This document shows positions 20,001 to 27,311 of a stretch of DNA of 64,000 nucleotides, piece by piece. Within the stretch, counting starts at the first letter, position 1. Every line of letters begins with the position of its first letter. Origin of the DNA: Bdellovibrio bacteriovorus str. Tiberius. Lineage in GTDB: Bacteria; Bdellovibrionota; Bdellovibrionia; Bdellovibrionales; Bdellovibrionaceae. The notes beneath the pieces were generated by a model. The model saw only the letters and a program-made list of their open reading frames with translations. It did no database searches and was not told where the DNA came from. The stretch covers positions 1,488,001 through 1,552,000 of the forward strand of contig NC_019567.1 in assembly GCF_000317895.1 (NCBI RefSeq), given 5' to 3'. Made by a program: the position numbers and the translations under genes.

Positions 20001-21809
20001 CTCCATCGAAGAAGCCAGCATGTCTTCGTTAAAGGTCACTGTCACAGAGGCCGGCAAGCTGGAACGAACGCTGGTGACGGGGCTGAAGGACAGCAACGTT
20101 GGCGCTGTGCGATCCATCAGCAGGGCCGTTGAACACGCTGAAACCGAAACGTTGCCAGAGGTGTCGATCACCGTGATGTTGTAACTGTATGTTTCACCAT
20201 CGGCGCCCACGAAGCTGCGCGAAGTTGCAGAGGTCGTAAGAGCCACCGCAGACCCATCCAGCAAAAGACAGCTCGCGTCCTTATAATACTGGATCTTTTG
20301 TTCGGCGATGTCGGTGGATGCGGAAAGACTCCACTGAGCGGTCACAGGGCTTGTTTTGGTCGGGGAGGATTGCTGCCAGGTCAATGAAGTCGGCAGGGCC
20401 GGAGCCATCGTATCATAAGTAACCTGATTGTCTGTGGCGGTGGATAAAGTGTTCAGATTGCCCGCAAGGTCAGAGAACTTATCCGCATTGATCACCGGCT
20501 GGATCACGCCGTTGTTATCTACTGCTGATACGGTCAGGTCATAGTGAGTGCTGTCGATTTTAGTCAGAGTGTGGCCACTGACCAGGGCTGAGCCCGTGAA
20601 GTTCACATCTGAATCCGTCAAAGTGGATTCTGCAATGGGTTCACTAAACACCAACGAAAAACGCACTGGCAAAGCGTTGGTCGGATCGATCTGACCGGTT
20701 TTCTGGCTGATCACCACTGCGGGGCGAAGGGTGTCATAGTTCCAGACATAGCTTGTAGCCGACGTCACCGGCTGCCAGAAGTTATTAGAGTCTTTACCGA
20801 TCGCGCAGATTTTCAAATTCTGATTCGCAAGGGCGGTCAGGCTGTCTTCGATTTTAGTGTTGATTGCGGTTTCAGCAGAATAGCCGGCAGCCACCGTACA
20901 ATCAGTGCTGGATTGCGGGCCGACTTTGTAACGATAGTGAGTCACGTTGGTACCTGATACGGTGATATCCAGATCATCCACGTTGCTTGGATTTGCAGGG
21001 CGACCGCCCAGCACGGCAGCGACCTCAACCCCAAGACCTGTAATGCTTAAGGAATCACTGTCTGCCAGATCGGGATTGGTATAGTTCCAAGTCAAAGTCT
21101 GGGAATGAGTGTTCACTTCAGTTGGACTGTAAGTCACCACCACGGTACAGGTTGCGTGTCCGTTCAGGGTGCTTGAACACGTGCCACCGGAACCCGGGAA
21201 AGCGCCGCCCTTAAACCCAAAAGGAGCAGACAAAGCTGCCGGTGCAAACCCCTGCGCTGCCGCATCACCAGAATTTGTGAAGGTCACGGACCTTTCAATG
21301 ACGGTGTCTTTCAACTGCGGACCGAAATCCAGACTTGCAGCCGAGGCAATTTTCGCGCGGGTGGTTTTGTCTTTTACGACAAAAGTGATCACGCTGCTAT
21401 CAAGGTTTTCGAATTTTTCACCGGAAAAGCGCAGTTGGAAAGTTTCATCGGCTTCGATTTCGCCGTCGCGCAAAGGTTTGATGATAAAGCTGATCGAGGT
21501 CAGGCCTGGTTGCACAATCAGGGTGCCTGCGGAAGCTTCAAAGTCGCCGTCTTCGTCGTTCAGACTCCATTGCAGGTCTTCAGGTTTCAGGGTGATGCCG
21601 GGAACAGACGGGGTTTCCACCGCCAGTGTGATCTGATGGCCAATGCCTTCATCCAGGTTGATGGTTTTGCCGGCAGCTTCAACGATGATTTTTCGAAGAA
21701 CTTGATTTTCGCTGAGCAGAGGGGACAACGAAGCATCCATACAACTTGTAAGCAAGAGTACGAGGAAAGCCGTTGAGATGTATTTTAGGTACGTGCTGGC
21801 GTGAAACAT
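14070..21809 (-). CDS. Giant surface lipoprotein: Ig-like, Calx-beta and RCC1-like repeats
   Basis: 2579 residues. Lipobox LLLTSC (Cys23). A first Calx-beta-like stretch (~90-150, DGEIEADETFQLRFSG) is followed by an ASPM/choice-of-anchor-like domain, then a long array of bacterial Ig-like units (~260-1640). These include three copies of a CVIGK-type module with paired cysteines and repeated INQKSGQxDPTN units. A Calx-beta pair lies at ~1643-1860 (NDYTAVNGTATIAAGS, DETFKITLSG). The rest (~1868-2575) is 14 RCC1-like repeats, each with a Cys and a YCWG-type motif. The form suggests a long adhesin or prey-contact protein tipped by propellers; function is inferred. No terminator is obvious after the stop. 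Confidence 0.88.
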   Translation of the reverse strand: MFHASTYLKYISTAFLVLLLTSCMDASLSPLLSENQVLRKIIVEAAGKTINLDEGIGHQITLAVETPSVPGITLKPEDLQWSLNDEDGDFEASAGTLIVQPGLTSISFIIKPLRDGEIEADETFQLRFSGEKFENLDSSVITFVVKDKTTRAKIASAASLDFGPQLKDTVIERSVTFTNSGDAAAQGFAPAALSAPFGFKGGAFPGSGGTCSSTLNGHATCTVVVTYSPTEVNTHSQTLTWNYTNPDLADSDSLSITGLGVEVAAVLGGRPANPSNVDDLDITVSGTNVTHYRYKVGPQSSTDCTVAAGYSAETAINTKIEDSLTALANQNLKICAIGKDSNNFWQPVTSATSYVWNYDTLRPAVVISQKTGQIDPTNALPVRFSLVFSEPIAESTLTDSDVNFTGSALVSGHTLTKIDSTHYDLTVSAVDNNGVIQPVINADKFSDLAGNLNTLSTATDNQVTYDTMAPALPTSLTWQQSSPTKTSPVTAQWSLSASTDIAEQKIQYYKDASCLLLDGSAVALTTSATSRSFVGADGETYSYNITVIDTSGNVSVSACSTALLMDRTAPTLLSFSPVTSVRSSLPASVTVTFNEDMLASSMESLSNWGIACSGSGVVSLAGVSAASATSAVVNLTVSTAPANAEVCTLTAKATLTDVAGNALAAAGTVSYTLDLPGTVLSVTSSLANGSYKAGQVVPVSVQFTEAVTVAGGNPELLIETGSTDQVATYVSGSGSGTNTLVFNYTVQAGDNSSDLDYESINALNLNGSTLKDSFGNDMILTLPAPGTTGSLAANKNIVIDTLAPDAFVIGGVTGGTDSTQDEWLTNGSTATAHWAAATGSTQYLVEIRNSDASASVCAQQTVATTSHTFTGCTLANGTQYTVRVSARDAVGNFTNATNNDFIFNVNTSAVIATVTGQPSGKTNQTTLNIDVAGADVQTYRYKVGTSASTNCAVATGYSADVPVATNITDSVSGLGNTDIKVCVIGKNSAAVEQALTSATSVTWTQDLVAPTLTINQKSGQADPTNTLPLEFTIVASEAVNNFAVADITQSGSATGITWSLTTSDNITWSLKATAITGPGTLIPSITANKLTDVAGNNNTASTSTDNQITYETTKPSLTINQAAGQTDPTNALPIEFTVVFTEAINPSTFVAADITQGGTASGITWSLTTADNITWTLEATAVTTAGTLIPSITAGKVSDPAGNTNNASSTTDATVTYDITAPVNAASLAWQQTTPTNTTSLVAQWTKSTSTDLASQKVRFYTGTACNTYTGTENAATSAATTSNFTGANGTTYTYQVISTDTAGNSITSACSSALVVDTTVPTVTNVTSNKTNGSYTVGEVIDVRVTFSENVTVTGTPLIALNTTPARSASYASGSGTTVLVFNYTVVATDTAADLNYAATNSLTISSATIRDAAANNATLTLPGTAAAGSLGTNKNIVIDTTAPSITAFTVTNATPTNSTTFNITSTVSGSPTTYCIMENNTTVASCTWTAGATLPTTFTVTTVNEAKTLYAWVKDTAGNVSAMASSASITFDNTPPTATLSGQPTGSSSKYLLNIDVNGSGVVAYKYKLGVAGSTDCTVASGYSSSEVVHTTNITDNIAGVANGSIKVCVVGKDAAGNWQTYAAATTATWTKNSPAIQFTNTTSSVSEYNDPTHTVAVSIPTAVDIAVSVSYAYTNGSAPTATMGNDYTAVNGTATIAAGSTSVNISIPILDNSTEENDETFKITLSGPVGGSLGANTVHTVTITDDEAPPLVTIQDVYVVEGAATSLMATLSHPTDKGAVAINWTRDTCAGVDCATSGTDYTMAVTSGTASVPSGSTSITFGSLTTINNAADELYKRIPIKITGITGGTSYISNADIYINDNDSPAGKDATDVVIGDNHTCAVTSNGNVYCWGHNGAGALGQGNYYPSSSPLQVSLPAPAVSIASHYNNVCAALNTGALYCWGQGNHGTYPGGGFTGTNSLSTRLLPTLVTGMSSGVTQVSVGWGNSCAIQNGAVYCWGIKEGGILGDPATASATMVPVAIPSLNTGVTKIVNGQFHACAIKAGALYCWGQNSNGEVGVGSIAVVSTPTAIAGLGTVTDVWAGYYGTCAKNSSNQVYCWGNNSDNQLVSNTTADVTSPLLMAELAGSTDIYYGIQFCAAIAGDLHCRGRNYFGEAGINQPTGTSVIPLTPVVGGAGGVTAVAGSTGAHTCFVRSGQVYCTGFSGFGQHGDTQTLQSNAHVLSPKFSGASSISLFTEHACGIFSGAVKCLGDSYYNKTGNLLTDRIYQAPTQVKNLTSGATKIVTTSVGSCAIVSGGVQCWGRNYIRASGSTSGNPNVPAGLSSGVTELAMSMGSTVCAVAGGKLYCWGQVDIIPYFDLAADFYYAPVEITSAGTNNVSVTMGRHHGCVLKADKTVWCTGYNSQGQLGMGDNTDRPGLHQVAGLTNVDELQASSYGTCARIGTTSIKCWGQTTGNGTTTSAKTPIDIGSFTNVTRLVSGYTNHCAINNGAAYCWGFNRYDQHGLNDYQTNEYHYSPTALTSLNAFGTVTDLEVRGSYGICGKVGTNWYCSGIDTNSELGTNRKPFRLAPVSMGPFPN

Positions 21810-21884
21810 CTTAAGGTTCTTTTCGGCAGATTTGGTTGAAATGTTAAGTGATTTTTACTGGAAAAAGCCCAGTCCTTTCTGAGG

Positions 21885-22039
21885 TTTAGTTCTCGAAAAT
21901 ATGAAACATTTTGGGCTTTTTGGGAGCGGCCGGGCTGTTTGGCCAGCAGAGTGTCTGATTTTAGGTCGAGTGCCATACGTCACAACAGGACTTTACATTT
22001 CAGATTATCAACACTGATTACTTTATTTAGTTCTCGAAA
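21885..22039. promoter_or_regulatory. Two copies of a 14-bp direct repeat in the divergent promoter region
   Basis: TTTAGTTCTCGAAA occurs at 21885-21898 and again at 22026-22039, in the 284-bp gap between the giant lipoprotein gene and the HAD-sulfatase operon. Identical copies 141 bp apart could be a regulator site; no regulator is identified. The second copy runs into CCCGAG and can form a small hairpin. Confidence 0.35.
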
Positions 22040-22093
22040 CCCGAGGGGACTTTCTATTCTTCAGAGGAAGGAAAAACTAAACATGGAGGAGTA

Positions 22094-23083
22094 ATGGCTT
22101 GGCTGTCACAGCTTGTCTTCTTGGCATTCGTTTTGGTTTCATTTTCCGTTCATGCCGCGGGCACGGACCCGCTGCCATCCTGGCATGACGGCAAACTGAA
22201 AAAATCAATCATCGACTTTGTTTCTGAAGTCACCCAGAAGCAGAGTTCCCGTTTTGTCCCGCCGGAGGACCGCATTGCCACCTTCGATAACGATGGCACC
22301 CTGTGGTCGGAAGTTCCAACTATCGAGGTGGAGTTCACCAAAAACCGACTGCAAGAGGCGTTGAAAAAAAATCCCGCCCTTAAAAAGCAGGAACCTTATG
22401 TCAGTCTTTTAAAAGGGGTTCCGGTCACGCAGCTGACTCAGAAGCAGATTCTGGAAATATTTTCCCTGACCCACGCGGGTATGAGCGAAGAGGAGTTTTC
22501 CCGGGAGGTGCGCGAATTTTTCAAGACCGCGCTTCATCCAAAACTGCAGGTGCCTTACACGCAAGCCGTGTATCAGCCGATGCTGGAGCTTTTGGCCTAT
22601 CTTCGCGCCAATGAATTCACGCTGTTTATCAGTTCGGGCGGAGAGATATCCTTCATGCGGGAAGTGGCAACCACGATTTACGGCGTGCCCTCGCAGAATA
22701 TCATCGGTTCTTATTTCGTCGACAAACTGGAGGAAAGAAACGGGCGACTGGTCGCCGTCAGGACATCGGCACTGGCGCTTGTCAATGACAAGGAAAACAA
22801 GCCCATCGGAATTTTACGCCACATCGGCAGACGCCCGATTTTTTCTGTCGGCAACGAGCGCAACGGAGGGGACATCGCTCACTTGCGTTTTTCCCGGGAA
22901 TCCACTTTGCCGAACTTTCAGATCATGATCAATCATGATGACGAGGCCCGGGAGGCCGCTTACAGCGAAAAGGACAATGCTTCGCTGGCGGCAGCCAAAA
23001 AGTTCGGATTCAAAGTTTTAAGTATTAAGAATGACTGGAAGCAGGTCTTTCCGTCACAGAAATCAATTGCGAAGGATTTTTAG
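22094..23083 (+). CDS. Exported HAD-superfamily phosphatase-like hydrolase
   Basis: 329 residues. Signal peptide WLSQLVFLAFVLVSFSVHAA, so the enzyme is likely periplasmic. HAD motif I is ATFDNDGTLW (Asp65 nucleophile, with the usual DxDGT spacing), motif II is FISSGGE, and motif IV is SVGNERNGGDI, with a later NHDDEAREAAY loop. The cap between motifs I and II is alpha-helical, as in phosphoserine phosphatase-like C1 members. Substrate unknown. Start ATG follows GGAGGAGT. It heads a plus-strand group with sulfatase and its activating enzyme, 34 bp downstream. Confidence 0.85.
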   Translation: MAWLSQLVFLAFVLVSFSVHAAGTDPLPSWHDGKLKKSIIDFVSEVTQKQSSRFVPPEDRIATFDNDGTLWSEVPTIEVEFTKNRLQEALKKNPALKKQEPYVSLLKGVPVTQLTQKQILEIFSLTHAGMSEEEFSREVREFFKTALHPKLQVPYTQAVYQPMLELLAYLRANEFTLFISSGGEISFMREVATTIYGVPSQNIIGSYFVDKLEERNGRLVAVRTSALALVNDKENKPIGILRHIGRRPIFSVGNERNGGDIAHLRFSRESTLPNFQIMINHDDEAREAAYSEKDNASLAAAKKFGFKVLSIKNDWKQVFPSQKSIAKDF

Positions 23084-23117
23084 CTGACTCACTAACACAT
23101 GGAAAAGGAGTTCCATT

Positions 23118-24818
23118 ATGGTTAAGTCCCAGGAATCTCAAAAATCTCAAAGAAAAGAAAGTGGCGACGGCAAGGGCAGGAAGCCCAATATCCTCGTCAT
23201 CATGGGTGATGATATCGGCATCACCAACTTAAGCTGCTACAGCCGCGGAATGATGGGTTATCACACCCCGAATATCGATCGAATTGCTCAAGAGGGAATG
23301 ATGTTCACGGATTCCTACGGCGAACAAAGCTGCACAGCGGGACGCGCCGCCTTTATGACGGGACAAAGTGTGTTCCGCACGGGGCTGTCCAAGGTGGGAC
23401 TGCCCGGGGCGCAAGTGGGAATTAAAAGTGAGGACCCAACCATTGCGGCTTTGCTGAAACCCCTGGGGTATGCGACCGGCCAGTTTGGTAAAAACCATTT
23501 TGGTGATCGCAATGAATATCTTCCTACTGTTCATGGCTTTGATGAGTTTTACGGTAATCTTTATCACCTGAATGCGGAAGAGGATCCGGAAGATCCTGAT
23601 TATCCAAAAGGACATCTGTTCAGAGATCGCTTTCTGCCTCGCGGAGTTTTGCGTTGTAAGGCCACGGATAAAGACGATCCAACTGTGCATGAGCGCTGGG
23701 GCCGTGTCGGCAAACAAACTATCGAAGATACCGGTCCGCTGACCAGAAAACGCATGGAAACCTGTGACGATGATTTTGTTGATGCCGCTAAGGACTTTAT
23801 TTCCCGACAAAATTCGGACGGAAATCCTTGGTTCGTCTGGTTGAACACCACTCACATGCATTTGCGCACGCACACCAAACCTGAAAGTATCGGTCAGGCC
23901 GGGCCGGGGCAGTCGCCATATCATGACACCATGATTGATCATGACAAAAACGTCGGACAAATGCTGGATCATCTTGATGCTTTGGGTATCAGCGAAGACA
24001 CAATCGTGCTGTATACGACGGATAACGGACCTCATATGAATACCTGGCCGGATGGGGCTATGACTCCTTTCCGCAGCGAGAAAAATACGAACTGGGAAGG
24101 GGCTTTCCGGGTTCCATTGTTACTTCGCTGGCCGGGACAGGTGAAGGAAGGGTCCATTTCAAATGAAATTGTTCAGCATCACGACTGGTTGCCGACATTC
24201 CTGGCTGCCGCCGGTGAACCCGATGTCGTCAATAAACTGTTGGGCGGTCATCAAGCCGGAGAAAACAAGTACCGCGTTCATATCGATGGTTATAATCTGG
24301 TTCCGTATTTGACCGGTGAAGAAAAAGAAAGCCCGCGCAAAGGATTTATTTATTTCAGTGATGACGGGGATCTTGTAGCCCTTCGTTTCCAGAATTGGAA
24401 GATGGTATTCATGGAGCAGCGAAAAGCCGGAACATTGGGTGTGTGGGCGGAACCATTCACCCCACTGCGTGTGCCGAAGCTCTTCAATTTGCGCACGGAT
24501 CCATTTGAACGTGCTGATGTGACTTCCAATACCTATTGGGATTGGTACATGAGCAAAGCCTATATCATTATGGCAGCTCAGGCCATTGTCGCAAAATTCC
24601 TGGAAACTTTTGCCGAGTATCCGCCTCGTCAAAAGGCGGCCAGCTTCACCATTGATCAGATCATGGAAAAAATGAGCAACGCCGCTGGCTATGCCCATCA
24701 GGATTCCACAGGAAAAAACATCAAAGAATCCCCCGAGTCCCATCGCGAAGCGGGGCAGGGCATGCCGCCTGTAAAAGGCAGACAGGATGAAGGTGAGCAA
24801 CGCAGAAGTACTCATTAG
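23118..24818 (+). CDS. Sulfatase (arylsulfatase family, Cys-type)
   Basis: 566 residues. The N-terminal KPNILVIMGDDIG gives the metal-binding Asp pair. SCTAGRAAFMTG contains the C-x-A-x-R signature, with Cys72 the residue that a formylglycine-generating enzyme converts to the catalytic aldehyde. Later, TTDNGPHMNTWP gives the second metal-site DN pair. Family members hydrolyse sulfate esters using Ca2+. No signal peptide is visible, so it may be cytoplasmic or exported another way; this is unusual beside an exported HAD enzyme. RBS AAGGAG at good spacing. The stop lies inside the start of the activating-enzyme gene (32-bp overlap). Confidence 0.92.
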   Translation: MVKSQESQKSQRKESGDGKGRKPNILVIMGDDIGITNLSCYSRGMMGYHTPNIDRIAQEGMMFTDSYGEQSCTAGRAAFMTGQSVFRTGLSKVGLPGAQVGIKSEDPTIAALLKPLGYATGQFGKNHFGDRNEYLPTVHGFDEFYGNLYHLNAEEDPEDPDYPKGHLFRDRFLPRGVLRCKATDKDDPTVHERWGRVGKQTIEDTGPLTRKRMETCDDDFVDAAKDFISRQNSDGNPWFVWLNTTHMHLRTHTKPESIGQAGPGQSPYHDTMIDHDKNVGQMLDHLDALGISEDTIVLYTTDNGPHMNTWPDGAMTPFRSEKNTNWEGAFRVPLLLRWPGQVKEGSISNEIVQHHDWLPTFLAAAGEPDVVNKLLGGHQAGENKYRVHIDGYNLVPYLTGEEKESPRKGFIYFSDDGDLVALRFQNWKMVFMEQRKAGTLGVWAEPFTPLRVPKLFNLRTDPFERADVTSNTYWDWYMSKAYIIMAAQAIVAKFLETFAEYPPRQKAASFTIDQIMEKMSNAAGYAHQDSTGKNIKESPESHREAGQGMPPVKGRQDEGEQRRSTH

Positions 24819-25776
24819 ACCTGAGCAGGAAAAGGGGCCCTCGGCCCCTTTTCCTGATATGATCTGGATCCCCGGTGGTATGTTCACCATGGGCTCCGAT
24901 AATCATTATGCAGAAGAAGCACCGGCCCACCGGGTGAAAGTCGATGGTTTCTGGATGGACCGCCATCCCGTGACCAACCGGGATTTTTTGGCCTTTGTTC
25001 AGGCCACGGGCTATCGTACATTTTGTGAAAAAGAACCCGATCTAAACCTGTATCCGGGCGCTTCTGAATCCATGAAAGATCCCGCGTCGGTGGTGTTTGT
25101 TAAGCCAGCTTCACCTGTGGATCTGCGAAATCCGTATTTATGGTGGCAATTTATTCCCGGGGCGAACTGGCGCTCTCCGCAAGGCCCTGGCAGTTCTATT
25201 GAAAGCCGGATGGATCATCCGGTGGTGCACGTATCGTGGCAGGATGTTCAAGCCTATGCCAAGTGGATCGGCAAAAAGCTGCCGACCGAAGCTGAATGGG
25301 AATTTGCAGCGCGCGGGGGGCATGAGGGGCGCGAGTTTGCGTGGGGTGAAGAGCTTGAACCCGAAGGCCGTCATCAGGCCAACATCTGGCAAGGGGAATT
25401 TCCCTGGCAGAATCACAGCGGCGATGGTTTCGAGGGGACTTCCCCGGTCACAGCCTTTCCGCCGAATGACTACGGATTGTTTGATATGATCGGCAATGTC
25501 TGGGAATGGACGGTGGATTGGTACAGCCCGCGGCATCCCGATGAAAAACTGAAAGCCTGCTGCATTCCGAAAAATCCCCGCGGAGGGGCCGAGGCAGACA
25601 GCTTTGATCCTCGTCAGGCTTTAAAGATCCCCCGTAAGGTGATGAAAGGGGGATCGCACCTGTGTGCCCCCAATTATTGCAAACGCTATCGGCCCTCGGC
25701 CCGCATGGCTCAACCCGTGGACACTTCGACATCTCATCTGGGCTTTCGCTGTGTTGTTCGAGGAGAACGAAGTTAA
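24787..25776 (+). CDS. Formylglycine-generating enzyme (SUMF1/FGE type)
   Basis: 329 residues with the FGE-sulfatase fold: MIWIPGGMFTMGSD, HRVKVDGFWMDRHPVTNRDFLAF, LPTEAEWEFAARGG, GNVWEWTVDWY and a C-terminal GFRCVVRG. The copper-binding active-site cysteine pair is present: Cys293 and Cys298 in SHLCAPNYCKRYR, as in human FGE. It oxidises the sulfatase Cys to formylglycine using O2. Overlap with the preceding sulfatase argues that this pair works together. Proteins of this fold lacking the Cys pair are not oxidases; this one keeps it. The start ATG is inside the sulfatase frame, with AGGATGA just upstream. Confidence 0.93.
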   Translation: MKVSNAEVLIRPEQEKGPSAPFPDMIWIPGGMFTMGSDNHYAEEAPAHRVKVDGFWMDRHPVTNRDFLAFVQATGYRTFCEKEPDLNLYPGASESMKDPASVVFVKPASPVDLRNPYLWWQFIPGANWRSPQGPGSSIESRMDHPVVHVSWQDVQAYAKWIGKKLPTEAEWEFAARGGHEGREFAWGEELEPEGRHQANIWQGEFPWQNHSGDGFEGTSPVTAFPPNDYGLFDMIGNVWEWTVDWYSPRHPDEKLKACCIPKNPRGGAEADSFDPRQALKIPRKVMKGGSHLCAPNYCKRYRPSARMAQPVDTSTSHLGFRCVVRGERS

Positions 25777-25787
25777 AGGAGACTTTC

Positions 25788-26141
25788 ATGGAAGAAGCCG
25801 TCCGGCAATGGACTGAAGTCATTTCAATTTGTCTTGAGTTCTTTGCGGCTTTGTTGATTGCCGTGGGCGCATTGGAAGGTCTTTTCAGGCTGGCCAAGTT
25901 TTCCATTTTTGGTCAAAGAGGTCTGGGCATCAGAAAGGACATCTGGCTGGGGTTTGCGCGGTGGATTGTTCTGGGGCTGGAATTCATGCTGGCGGCAGAC
26001 ATCGTATCAACCATTGTTTCGCCGTCGTGGGATGCGATCGGCATGCTCGCCGCTATTGCGTTGATCCGGACTTTCTTAAGTTATTTCCTGGAAAGAGATC
26101 TGGAGGCCGCCTCCAGAAAGGAGTTGGGCGATGGAGCCTGA
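25788..26141 (+). CDS. DUF1622 membrane protein
   Basis: 117 residues with three predicted membrane helices (VISICLEFFAALLIAVGALEG, IVLGLEFMLAADIVSTIV, IGMLAAIALIRTFLSYFLERDLE). The final helix with RTFLSYFLERDLE is characteristic of the DUF1622 family. Function unknown. The ATG at 25788 follows AAAGGAG; an earlier in-frame start at 25662 would lie inside the FGE gene. Twelve bases after FGE and overlapping the DUF202 gene, so probably the same operon. Confidence 0.82.
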   Translation: MEEAVRQWTEVISICLEFFAALLIAVGALEGLFRLAKFSIFGQRGLGIRKDIWLGFARWIVLGLEFMLAADIVSTIVSPSWDAIGMLAAIALIRTFLSYFLERDLEAASRKELGDGA

Positions 26142-26661
26142 ACGTTCATCAAATGAGATGTCGCAGGAAAGAACAAATCTTTCAGAACATAGAACCGATC
26201 TGTCGGAACATCGCACCGGACTTTCTGAGCATCGAACAGAATTATCCGAACACAGAACTGACCTGTCCGAGCATAGAACCGAGTTGTCGGAAGGTCGCAG
26301 TGATCTGTCGGCAGTACGCAGTCATTTGGCGAATGAGCGCACACATTTAGCTTACATGCGCACTGGAATTTCTTTGGTCAGCTTGGGAATCACCATGAAC
26401 CGATTCAGCTGGTTTTTGATGGAAAACAAAGCGATCTCCCGGCACGGGGGGCGTCCTTTTTTGGATGACGCCAAAAATACGGGTCTGGGAATGGTGATTC
26501 TGGGCAGCGCCATGCTGATATGGTCGCTGTATCGTTATTCGCACACGGCCAAGCAAATCGATGCGCATCACTATTTGCCGGCGCATCGGTCGGTGCGCGC
26601 CTTCACGCTGGCTTTGATACTAATTGGTATTGTGTCTGTATTATGGATGATTGTGGGGTAA
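26131..26661 (+). CDS. DUF202 membrane protein with N-terminal heptad expansion
   Basis: 176 residues. Residues ~11-79 are tandem 7-residue units of the form L-S-E-H-R-T-x (six or seven near-perfect copies, encoded by ~21-bp repeats at about 26161-26367). They run in register into the family signature LANERTHLAYMRTGISL, so the repeats look like duplications of the DUF202 motif itself. Three membrane helices follow (~80-95, 120-140, 155-175). DUF202 proteins are of unknown function; VTC-complex membrane domains belong to this group. Start ATG has AAGGAG seven bases before. Overlaps the DUF1622 stop by 11 bases. Confidence 0.85.
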   Translation: MEPERSSNEMSQERTNLSEHRTDLSEHRTGLSEHRTELSEHRTDLSEHRTELSEGRSDLSAVRSHLANERTHLAYMRTGISLVSLGITMNRFSWFLMENKAISRHGGRPFLDDAKNTGLGMVILGSAMLIWSLYRYSHTAKQIDAHHYLPAHRSVRAFTLALILIGIVSVLWMIVG

Positions 26662-26666
26662 GTAAT

Positions 26667-27296
26667 ATGGAAGGCACTTATGTTTTAGGGGCAAGTCAGC
26701 TCTTCACTGTTTTCTTTATCATGCTGGGGCCTTTTCAGGTGATCCAGCCCTTTGCCAAAGCGACCAAGGACATGTCCCAGCCGCAGGTGGTTTCGCTGGC
26801 TACGAAAACCACCTTACTGGTGATACCGATTTTAATAGTGCTGGGGCTATCAGGCCGAGTTCTGATGGAAAACTGGCAGATCCCCCGTGCCGTTTTAGAG
26901 CTGACGGCCGGATTGATCTTTGCCTATGTGGCTTTTTCCATTGTCCTGGTGGGAAAGCAAAAAGCAGAACCCAAGTCTGAACAAGCCCAGGATCCCGTAC
27001 CGGTCACGCCGTTGGGAGTGGCTATGAAAATGGTGGTCAGCGCCCATGGACTGGCAACGTTGATTGTGCTGCTGGCGGTAAGTCAGGATCACCAGCGAAC
27101 GCTCTTGATTTTCGGTGTCCTGATTGCGGTGATGATTTTGAATTTACTGGCGATGATCTATAAGAAAATATTCTTGGGTAAGACGGGTGTCGTGGCCATG
27201 CAGGTCTTTGGCGTCGTTTTGGGCGTGATGCAGGCGGGGATGGCGCTGGCGATCATTCACATCAGCCTGATGGAGCTGCATAAAGGGTTTCTTTAG
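26667..27296 (+). CDS. MarC-family membrane protein (divergent)
   Basis: 209 residues with six membrane helices. FFIMLGPFQVIQPFAKATKDMS replaces the canonical PxNPxG motif, and VVSAHGLATLIVLLAVS takes the place of PLAxPxxxGPG, so it is a divergent member of the MarC/UPF0056 group. Start ATG at 26667, five bases after the DUF202 stop, so it is the last gene of the sulfatase-FGE group. No function is established for the family. Confidence 0.72.
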   Translation: MEGTYVLGASQLFTVFFIMLGPFQVIQPFAKATKDMSQPQVVSLATKTTLLVIPILIVLGLSGRVLMENWQIPRAVLELTAGLIFAYVAFSIVLVGKQKAEPKSEQAQDPVPVTPLGVAMKMVVSAHGLATLIVLLAVSQDHQRTLLIFGVLIAVMILNLLAMIYKKIFLGKTGVVAMQVFGVVLGVMQAGMALAIIHISLMELHKGFL

Positions 27297-27311
27297 TTAA
27301 AATCCTCAGGC

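Noticed and set aside
21785-21976. 63-residue minus-strand frame before the giant lipoprotein
   Set aside because: Overlaps the lipoprotein start in another frame and lacks any signal; treated as noise.
26161-26367. Short regular DNA repeats that might suggest CRISPR
   Set aside because: They are 21-bp coding repeats without spacers, all in one frame of the DUF202 gene.
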